DNA from: Cavia porcellus
Taxonomy: Eukaryota; Chordata; Mammalia; Rodentia; Caviidae
Length of the DNA: 64,000 bases
Reading direction: 5' to 3'
Assembly (NCBI RefSeq): GCF_034190915.1
Contig: NW_026947708.1
Coordinates: 124,001-188,000, forward strand
Position 1 is the stretch's first letter; every line of letters begins with the position of its first letter. Under the pieces are notes generated by a model. It did no database searches, had not been told where the DNA came from, and worked only from the letters and a program-made list of their open reading frames with translations. The translations under genes were made by a program, and so were the position numbers. Positions 54,361 through 64,000 of this stretch are shown here, in pieces.

Positions 54361-57300
54361 CTAGTGAATGTAATGTAACACACACCCATACAATGCGCAC
54401 CACCCCGTGATGTTTTTCTCACTCCTGCTAGTGAATGTAATGTAACACACACCCATACAATGCGCACCACCCCGTGATGTTTTTCTCACTCCTACTAGTG
54501 AATGTAATGTAACACACAGCCATACAATGCGCACCACCCCGTGATGTTTTTCTCACTCCTACTAGTGAATGTAATGTAACACACACCCATACAATGCGCA
54601 CCACGCCGTGATGTTTTTCTCACTCCTACTAGTGAATGTAATGTAACACACACCCATACAATGCGCCCCACCCCGTGATGTTTTTCTCACTCCTTCTAGT
54701 GAATGTAATGTAACACACTCCCATACAATGCGCACCACCCCGTGATGTTTTTCTCACTCCTTCTAGTGAATCTAATGTAACACACACCCATACAATGCGC
54801 ACCACCCCGTGATGTTTTTCTCACTCCGACTAGTGAATCTAATGTAACACACACCCATACAATGCGCACCACCCCGTGATGTTTTTCTCACTCCTACTTG
54901 TGAATGTAATGTAACACACACCCAAACAATGCGCACCACCCCGTGATGTTTTTCTCACTCCTTCTAGTGTATCTAATGTAACACACACCCATACAATGCG
55001 CACCAGCCCGTGATGTTTTTCTCACTCCTACTAGTGAATGTAATGTAACACACACCCATACAATGCGCACCACCCCGTGATGTTTTTCTCACTGCTAGAA
55101 GTGAATCTAATGTAACACACACCCATACAATGCGCACCACCCCGTGATGTTTTTCTCACTGCTACTAGTGAATCTAACGTAACACACACCCATACAATGC
55201 GCACCACCCGTGATGTTTTTCTCACTGCTACTAGTGAATCTAATGTAACACACACCCATACAATGCGCACCACCCCGTGGTGTTTTTCTCCCTCCTACTT
55301 GTCAATGTAATGTAACACACTCCCATACAATGCGCACCACCCAGTGATGTTTTTCTCACTACTACTTGTGAATCTAATGTAACACACACCCATACAATGC
55401 GCACCACCCCGTGATATTTTTCTCACTCCTACTAGTGAATCTAATGTAACACACCCATACAATGCGCACCACCCCGTGATGTTTTTCTCACTCCTACTAG
55501 TTAATCTAATGTAACACACACCCATACAAGGCGCACCACCCCGTGATGTTTTTCTCACTCCTACTAGTGAATCTAATGTAACACACACCCATACAAGGCG
55601 CACCACCCCGTGATGTTTTTCTCACTCCTACTAGTGAATCTAATGTAACACACACCCATACAAGGCGCACCACCCCGTGATGTTTATCTCACTCCTACTA
55701 GTGAATATAATGTAACACACTCCCATACAAGGCGCACCACCCCGTGATGTTTTACTCACTCCTACTAGTGAATCTAATGTAACACACACGCATACAAGGC
55801 GCACCACCCCGTGATATTTTTCTCACTGCTACTAGTGAATGTAATGTAACACACACCCATACAATGCGCCCCACCACGTGATGTTTTTCTCACTGCTACT
55901 AGTGAATGTAATGTAACACACACCCATACAATGCGCACCACCCCGTGATGTTTTTCTCACTCCTACTAGTGAATCTAATGTAACACACACCCATACAATG
56001 CGCACCACCCCGTGATGTTTTTCTCACTCCTACTAGTGAATGTAATGTAACACACACCCATACAATGCGCACAACCCCGTGATGTTTTTCTCACTCCTAC
56101 TAGTGAATCTAATGTAACACACACCCATACAATGCGCACCACCCCGTGATGTTTTTCTCACTCCTACTAGTGAATGTAATGTAACACACACCCATACAAG
56201 GCGCACCACCCCGTGATGTTTTTCTCACTCCTACTAGTGAATGTAATGTAACACACACCCATACAAGGCGCACAACCCCGTGATGTTTTTCTCACTCCCA
56301 CTAGTGAATGTAATGTAACACATACCCATGCAAGGCGCACCAGGCCGTGATGTTTTTCTCACTCCTACTAGTGAATGTAATGTAACACAAACCCATACAA
56401 GGCGCACCACCCCGTGATGTTTTTCTCACTCCTACTAGTGAATCTAATGTAACACACACCCATACAAGGCGCACCACCCCGTGATGTTTTTCTCACTGCT
56501 ACTAGTGAATCTAATGTAACACACAGCGCTACAAGGCGCACCACCCCGTGATGTTTTTCTCACTGCTACTAGTGAATCTAATGTAACACACACCCATACA
56601 ATGCGCACCCCCCCGTGATGTTTTTCTCACTCCTACTAGTGAATGTAATGTAACACACACCCATACAATGCGCACCACCCCGTGATGTTTTTCTCACTTC
56701 TACTAGTGAATGTAATGTAACACACACCCATACAATGCGCACCACCCCGTGATGTTTTTCTCACTCCTACTAGTGAATGTAATGTAACACACACCCATAC
56801 AATGCGCACCACCCCGTGATGTTTTTCTCACTCCTACTAGTGAATGTAATGTAACACACACCCATACAATGCGCACCACCCCGTGATGTTTTTCTCACTG
56901 CTACTAGTGAATCTAATGTAACACACACCCATACAACGTGCACCACCCCGTGATGTTTTTCTCACTGCTACTAGTGAATCTAATGTAACACACACCCATA
57001 CTCTGCGCACCACCCCGTGATGTTTTTCTCACTCCTACTAGTGAATCTAATGTAACACACACCCATACAATGCGCACCACCCCGTGATGTTTTTCTCACT
57101 CCTACTAGTGAATCTAATGTAACACACACCCATACAAGGCGCATCACCCCGTGATGTTTTTCTCACTCCTACTAGTGAATCTAATGTAACACATACCCAT
57201 ACAGTGCGCACCACCCCGAGATGTTTTTCTCACTCCTACTAGTGAATGTAATGTAACACACACCCATACAATGCGCACCACACCGTGATGTTTTTCTCAC

Positions 57301-60300
57301 TCCTACTAGTGAATGTAATGTAACACACACCCTTACATTGCGCACCACCCCGTGATGTTTTTCTCACTCCTACTAGTGAATATAATGTAACACACACCCA
57401 TACATTGCGCACCACCCCGTGAAGTTTTTCTCACTCCTACTAGTGAATGTAATGTAACACACACCCATACAATGCGCACCACCCCGTGATGTTTTTCTCA
57501 CTCCTACTAGTGAATGTCATGTAACACACACCCATACAATGCGCACCACCCCGTGATGATTTTCTCACTCCCACTAGTGAAAGTAATGTAACACACACCC
57601 ATACAATGCGCACCACCCCGTGATGTTTTTCTCACTGCTACTAGTGAATCTAATGTAACACACACCCATACAATGCGCACCACCCCGTGGTGTTTTTCTC
57701 CCTCCTACTTGTCAATGTAATATAACACACTCCCATACAATGCGCACCACCCTGTGATGTTTTTCTCACTCCTACTTGTGAATCTAATGTAACACACACC
57801 CATACAATGCGCACCACCCCGTGATATTTTTCTCACTCCTACTAGTGAATCTAATGTAACACACCCATACAATGCGCACCACCCCGTGATGTTTTTCTCA
57901 CTCCTACTAGTTAATCTAATGTAACACACACCCATACAATGCGCACCACCCCGTGATGTTTTTCTCACTCCTACTTGTGAATCTAATGTAACACACACCC
58001 ATACAAGGCGCACCACCCCGTGATGTTTTTCTCACTCCTACTAGTGAATGTAATATAACACACACCCATACAAGGCGCACAACCCCGTGATGTTTTTCTC
58101 ACTCCTACTAGTGAATGTAATGTAAAACACACCCATACAAGGCGCACCACCCTGTGATGTTTTTCTCACTCCTACTAGTGAATCTAATGTAACACACACC
58201 CATACAAGGCGAACCACCCCGTGATGTTTTTCTCACTCCTACTAGTGAATCTAATGTAACACACACCCATACAAGGCGCACCACCCCGTGATGTTTTTCT
58301 CACTCCTACTAGTGAATCTAATGTAACACACACCCATACAAGGCGCACCACCCCGTGATGTTTATCTCACTCCTACTAGTGAATATAATGTAACACACTC
58401 CCATACAATGCGCACCACCCCGTGATGTTTTTCTCACTCCTACTAGTGAATGTAATGTAACACACACCCATACAATGCGCACCACCCCGTGATGTTTTTC
58501 TCACTCCTACTAGTGAATGTAATGTAACACACACCCATACAATGCGCACCACCCCGTGATGTTTTTCTCACTCCTACTAGTGAATGTAATGTAACACACA
58601 CCCATACAATGCGCACCACCCCGTGATGTTTTTCTCACTCCTTCTAGTGAATGTAATGTAACCACACCCATACAATGCGCACCACCCCGTGATGTTTTTC
58701 TCACTCCTTCTAGTGAATCTAATGTAACACACACCCATACAATGCGCACCACCCCGTGAAGTTTTTCTCACTCTGACTAGTGAATGTAATGTAACACACA
58801 CCCATACAATGCGCACCACCCCGTGATGTTTTTCTCACTCCTACTTGTGAATCTAATGTAACACACACCCATACAATGCGCACCACCCCGTGATGTTTTT
58901 CTCACTCCTACTAGTGAATGTATGTAGCACACACCCATACAATGCGCACCACCCCGTGATGTTTTTCTCACTCCTACTAGTGAATGTAATGTAACACACA
59001 CCCATACAATGCGCACCACCCCGTGATGATATTCTCACTCCTACTAGTGAAAGTAATGTAACACACACCCATACAAGGCGCACCACACCGTGATGATTTT
59101 CTCACTCCTACTAGTGAATGTAATGTAACACACACCCATACAAGGCGCACCACCCCGTGATGTTTTTCTCACTCCTACTAGTGAATGTAATGTAACACAC
59201 ACCCATACAAGGCGCACCACCCCATGATGTTTTTCTCACTCCTACTAGTGAATGTAATGTAACACACACCCATACAATGCGCACCACCCCGTGATGTTTT
59301 TCTCACTCCTACTAGTGAATCTAATGTAACACACACCCATACAATGCGCACCACCCCGTGATGTTTTTCTCACTCCTACTAGTGAATGTAATGTAACACA
59401 CACCCATACAATGCGCACCACCCCGTGATGTTTTTCTCACTCCTACTAGTGAATCTAATGTAACACACACCCATACAATGCACACCACCCCGTGATGTTT
59501 TTCTCACTCCTACTAGTGAATGTAATGTAACACACACCCATACAAGGCGCACCACCCCGTGATGTTTTTCTCACTCCTACTAGTGAATGTAATATAACAC
59601 ACACCCATACAAGGCGCACCACCCCGTGATGTTTTTCTCACTCCTACTAGTGAATGTAATGTAACACACACCCATGCAAGGCGCACCAGGCCGTGATGTT
59701 TTTCTCACTCCTACTAGTGAATGTAATGTAACACACACCCATACAAGGCGCACCACCCCGTGATGTTTTTCTCACTCCTACTAGTGAATCTAATGTAACA
59801 CACACCCATACAAGGCGCACCACCCCGTGATGTTTTTCTCACTGCTACTAGTGAATCTAATGTAACACACAGCGCTACAAGGCGCACCACCCCGTGATGT
59901 TTTTCTCACTGCTACTAGTGAATCTAATGTAACACACACCCATACAATGCGCACCCCCCGTGATGTTTCTCTCACTCCTACTAGTGAATGTAATGTAACA
60001 CACACCCATACAATGCGCACCACCCCGTGATGTATTTCTCACTTCTACTAGTGAATGTAATGTAACACACACCCATACAATGCGCACCACCCCGTGATGT
60101 TTTTCTCACTCCTACTAGTGAATGTAATGTAACACACACCCATACAATGCGCACCACCCCGTGATGTTTTTCTCACTCCTACTAGTGAATGTAATGTAAC
60201 ACACACCCATACAATGCGCACCACCCCGTGATGCTTTTCTCACTGCTACTAGTGAATCTAATGTAACACACACCCATACAACGTGCACCACCCCGTGATG

Positions 60301-60960
60301 TTTTTCTCACTGCTACTAGTGAATCTAATGTAACACAAACCCATACTCTGCGCACCACCCCGTGATGTTTTTCTCACTCCTACTAGTGAATCTAATGTAA
60401 CACACACCCATACAATGCGCACCACCCCGTGATGTTTTTCTCACTCCTACTGGTGAATCTAATGTAACACACACCCATACAAGGCGCACCACCCCGTGAT
60501 GTTTTTCTCACTCCTACTAGTGAATCTAATGTAACACACACCCATACAATGCGCACCACCCCGAGATGTTTTTCTCACTCCTACTAGTGAATGTAATGTA
60601 ACACACACCCATACAATGCGCACCACACCGTGATGTTTTTCTCACTCCTACTAGTGAATGTAATGTAACACACACCCATACATTGCGCACCACCCCGTGA
60701 TGTTTTTCTCACTCCTACTAGTGAATATAATGTAACACACACCCATACATTGCGCACCACCCCGTGAAGTTTTTCTCACTCCTACTAGTGAATGTAATGT
60801 AACACACACCCATACAATGCGCACCACCCCGTGATGTTTTTCTCACTCCTACTAGTGAATGTAATGTAACACACACCCATACAATGCGCACCACCACGTG
60901 ATGATTTTCTCACTCCCACTAGTGAAAGTAATGTAACACACACCCATACAATGCGCACCA
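54361..60960 (+). repeat. Higher-order unit V6, about 6.6 kb
   Basis: Matches V5 at offset 7630 (55031 with 47401, 55295 with 47665). Four monomers (268 bases) are lost near 55540, shifting the offset to 7362 (55683 with 48321). Three monomers (201 bases) carrying CCTTACATTGCG, GAATATAATG/CATTGCG and GTGAAGTTTTTC are added at about 57300-57480, giving 7563 (57705 with 50142, 58510 with 50947, 59790 with 52227). It ends differently from V5: from about 60100 it repeats its own 56755-57615 section at offset 3345 (50 monomers minus 5), for instance CAACGTGCACC at 56934 and 60279 and GAAGTTTTTC at 57421 and 60766. No TTCGCACTCC marker closes it. Confidence 0.87.
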
Positions 60961-63900
60961 CCCCGTGATGTTTTTCTCACTCCTACTAGTGAATGTAACG
61001 TAACACACACGCATACAAGGCGCGCCACCCCATGATGTTTTTCTCACTCCTACTAGTGAATCTAATGTAACACACACCCATACAAGGCTCACCACCCCGT
61101 GATGATTTTCTCACTCCTACGAGTGAATGTAATGTAACACACACCCATACAATGCGCACCACCCCGTGATGTTTTTCTCACTCCTACTAGTGAATGTAAC
61201 GTAACACACACCCATACAATGCGCACCCCCCGTGATGTTTTTCTCACTCCTACTAGTGAATGTAACGTAACACACACCCATACAATGCGCACCACCCCGT
61301 GATGTTTTTCTCACTCCTACTAGTGAAAGTAATGTAACACACACCCATACAAGGCGCACCACCCCGTGATGTTTTTCTCACTCCTACTAGTGAATGTAAT
61401 GTAACACACACCCATACAATGCGCACCACCCCGTGATGTTTTTCTCACTCCTACTAGTGAATCTAATGTAACACACACCCATACAATGCGCACCACCCCG
61501 TGATGTTTTTCTCACTCCTACTAGTGAATGTAATGTAACACACACCCATACAATGCGCACCACCCCGTGATGTTTTTCTCACTCCTACTAGTGAATGTAA
61601 TGTAACACACACCCATACAATGCGCACCACCCCGTGATGATTTTCTCACTCCTACTAGTGAAAGTAATGTAACACACACCAATAATATGCGCACCACCCC
61701 GTGATGTTTTTCTCACTCCTACTAGTGAATGTAATGTAACACACACCCATACAATGCGCACCAACCCGTGATGTTTTTCTCACTCCTACTAGTGACTGTA
61801 ATATAACACACACCCATACAATGCGCACCACCCCGTGATGTTTTTCTCACTGCTACTAGTGAATCTAATGTAACACACACCCATACAATGCGCACCACCC
61901 CGTGATGTTTTTCTCACTCCTAGTAGTGAATCTAATGTAACACACACCCATACAATGCGCACCACCCCGTGATGTTTTTCTCACTCCTGCTAGTGAATGT
62001 AATGTAACACACACCCATACAAGGCGCACCACCCCGTGATGTTTTTCTCACTCCTACTAGTGAATCTAATGTAACACACACCCATACAAGGCGCACCACC
62101 CCGTGATGTTTTTCTCACTGCTACTAGTGAATCTAATGTAACACACAGCCCTACAAGGCGCACCACCCCGTGATGTTTTTCTCACTGCTACTAGTGAATC
62201 TAATGTAACACACACCCATACAATGCGCACCACCCCGTGATGTTTTTCTCACTCCTACTAGTGAATGTAATGTAACACACACCCATACAATGCGCACCAC
62301 CCCGTGATGTTTTTCTCACTCCTACTAGTGAATGTAATGTAACACACACCCATACAATGCGCACCACCCCGTGATGTTTTTCTCACTCCTACTAGTGAAT
62401 GTAATGTAACACACACCGATACAATGCGCACCACCCCGTGATGTTTTTCTCACTCCTACTAGTGAATGTAATGTAACACACACCCATACAATGCGCACCA
62501 CCCCGTGATGTTTTTCTCACTGCTACTAGTGAATCTAATGTAACACAAACCCATACAATGCGCACCACCCAGTGATGTTTTTCTCACTCCTACTAGTGAA
62601 TCTAATGTAACACACACCCATACAATGCGCACCACCCCGTGATGATTTTCTCACTCCTACTAGTGAAAGTAATGTAACACACACCCATACAATGCGCACC
62701 ACCCCGTGATGTTTTTCTCACTCCTACTAGTGAATCTAATGTAACACACACCCATACAATGCGCACCACCCCGTGATGTTTTTCTCACTCCTACTAGTGA
62801 ATGTAATGTAACACACACCCATACAATGCGCACCACCCCGTGATGTTTTTCTCACTCCTACTAGTGAATGTAATGTAACACACACACATACAATGCGCAC
62901 CACCCCGTGATGTTTTTCTCACTCCTACTAGTGAATGTAATGTAACACACACCCATACAAGTCGCACCACCCCGTGATGTTTTTCTCACTCCTACTAGTG
63001 AATGTAATGTAACACACACCCATACAAGGCGCACCACCCCGTGATGTTTTTCTCACTCCTACTAGTGAATGTAATGTAACACACACCCATACAAGGCGCA
63101 CCACCCCGTGATGTTTTTCTCACTCCTACTAGTGAATGTAATGTAACACACACCCATACAAGGCGCACCACCCCGTGATGTTTTTCTCACTCCTACTAGT
63201 GAATGTAACGTAACACACACCCATACAAGGCGCACCACCCCGTGATGTTTTTCTCACTCCTACTAGTGAATGTAATGTAACACACACTCATACAAGGCGC
63301 ACCACCCCGTGATGTTTTTCTCACTCCTACTAGTGAAAGAAATGTAACACACACCCATGCAAGGCGCACCACCCCGAGATGTTTTTCTCACTCCTACTAG
63401 TGAATTTAATGTAACACACACCCATACAAGGCGCACCACCCCGTGATGTTTTTCTCACTCCTACTAGTGAATCTAATGTAACACACAGCCCTACAAAGCG
63501 CACCACCCCGTGATGTTTTTCTCACTGCTACTAGTGAATCTAATGTAACACACACCCATACAATGCGCACCACCCCGTGATGTTTTTCTCACTCCTACTA
63601 GTGAATGTAATGTAACACACACCCATACAATGCGCACCACCCCGTGATGTTTTTCTCACTCCTACTAGTGAATGTAATGTAACACACACCCATACAATGC
63701 GCACCACCCCGTGATGTTTTTCTCACTCCTACTAGTGAATGTAATGTAACACACACCCATACAATGGGCACCACCCCTTGATGTTTTTCTCACTGCTACT
63801 AGTGAATCTAATGTAACACACACCCATACAATGCGCACCACCCCGTGATGTTTTTCTCACTCCTACTAGTGAATGTAATGTAACACACACCCATACAATG

Positions 63901-64000
63901 CGCACAACCCCGTGATGTTTTTCTCACTCCTACTAGTGAATGTAATGTAACACACACCCATACAATGGGCACCACCCCGTGATGTTTTTCTCACTGCTAC
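60961..64000 (+). repeat. Less ordered satellite tail, right edge
   Basis: About 45 monomers with more private variants than the middle of the array: GCGCGCCACCCCATG (about 61022), CTACGAGTG (about 61119), a 1-base-short GCACCCCCCGTG (about 61227), CAATAATATGCG (about 61680), GTGACTGTAATATAAC (about 61795), CTAGTAGTG (about 61921), CAAGTCGCACC (about 62957), GAAAGAAATG (about 63336). A CACAGCCCTACAA variant occurs at about 62148 and 63488, exactly 20 monomers (1340 bp) apart with similar neighbours, suggesting a local 20-monomer period. The array continues past the end of the window. No gene is seen. Confidence 0.88.

Larger units (their letters stand above)
1..64000 (+). repeat. 67-bp satellite DNA array filling the whole window
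   Basis: One monomer is repeated head to tail about 950 times without a change of orientation. Its landmarks in order are CTCACTCCTACTAGTGAA, then (G/C)TAATGTAA, then ACACACACCCATACAATG, then CGCACCACCCCGTGATG, then a T5 tract. Counting the commonest monomer gives 67 bases: 21 C, 9 G, 19 A, 18 T (45% GC, strongly C-rich on this strand). Recurrent variants define subtypes: GAATG or GAATC, AATGTAAC or AACGTAAC, CAATGCG or CAAGGCG, CTCCTAC or CTGCTAC, TTTATCTC, TTTACTC, TGTGACAC, CCCTGTG. Most monomers differ from the consensus at only a few positions. Each consensus monomer has one ACTAGT (SpeI) and one GCGC (HhaI) site. There is no coding, RNA-gene or transposon signal. Such arrays are typical of eukaryotic heterochromatin; placement at a centromere or elsewhere is inference. 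Confidence 0.97.

Noticed and set aside
1..64000. CRISPR array
   Set aside because: The whole 67-bp unit is conserved; there are no unique spacers between short repeats, no leader and no cas genes, and the array is far too long.
1..64000. Telomeric repeat tract because of the ACACACACCC element
   Set aside because: The element is a fixed part of a 67-bp monomer, not a short tandem telomere unit; no TTAGGG-, TTTAGGG- or TG1-3-type tract is present.
1..64000. CENP-B box within the monomer
   Set aside because: I searched by eye for the TTCG....A..CGGG pattern on both strands; the consensus monomer does not contain it. TTCG appears only in the boundary-marker variant and lacks the CGGG part.
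1..64000. Nucleosome phasing by monomer length (5 x 67 = 335, about two nucleosome repeats)
   Set aside because: It is numerically suggestive only; with a 67-bp unit some multiple will always fall near a nucleosome length, and the sequence offers no further support.
1..64000. A new multi-gene system hidden in the array
   Set aside because: There is no gap of unique sequence larger than the relic units, no gene, no RNA-gene signature and no change of repeat orientation. The window offers array architecture only.

Overview
This window is a single, uninterrupted satellite DNA array. A 67-bp monomer is repeated head to tail in one orientation from base 1 to base 64000, roughly 950 copies. I see no credible protein-coding gene, rRNA, tRNA, transposon, CRISPR array or unique sequence. 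The open frames that exist (minus strand, up to about 110 codons) are translations of the monomer itself. A gene-free tandem array of this size, with nested higher-order repeats and in-register copy-number changes, points to eukaryotic constitutive heterochromatin: centromeric, pericentromeric, subtelomeric or a sex/B-chromosome block. Nothing in the sequence identifies the species or even the kingdom.

Layout. (1) 1-6000: heterogeneous edge with mixed monomer variants, three islands of strongly diverged ~70-bp units (1271-1410, 3157-3294, 3366-3504), and a short block present three times (2707-3019, 3798-4110, 5139-5451). (2) 6000-17950: homogeneous monomers, then a ~4 kb block (7200-11340) that returns at 16060-19950, and a 1628-bp tandem duplication (11346-12973 and 12974-about 14600) holding a rare out-of-register 223-bp duplication at 12328-12773. 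(3) 17949-42042: three tandem higher-order units, U1 (8834 bp), U2 (6426 bp) and U3 (8834 bp). U1 and U3 look almost identical; U2 is the same unit minus 36 monomers. (4) 42043-about 61000: a second, related higher-order family, V4 (4687 bp), V5 (7631 bp) and V6 (about 6.6 kb), differing by blocks of 1, 3, 4 and 43 monomers. (5) 61000-64000: a less ordered tail with a local 20-monomer period.

How it works together. The sequence records amplification and homogenisation at several scales: 67 bp, local runs of one variant, 1.6 kb, 3.3-3.6 kb, and 7.6-8.8 kb. Small indels act as barcodes: nearly every large offset equals an integer number of 67-bp monomers plus or minus the indels in between, so most events kept the monomer register, as expected for unequal exchange between homologous repeats. 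The 223-bp duplication is the clear exception. I found no evidence of a new enzymatic or defence system. The interest lies in array architecture, possible protein-binding motifs in the monomer, and the relic monomers at the left. All comparisons were made by eye and by coordinate arithmetic, not by alignment software; block edges are good to about one monomer unless stated.
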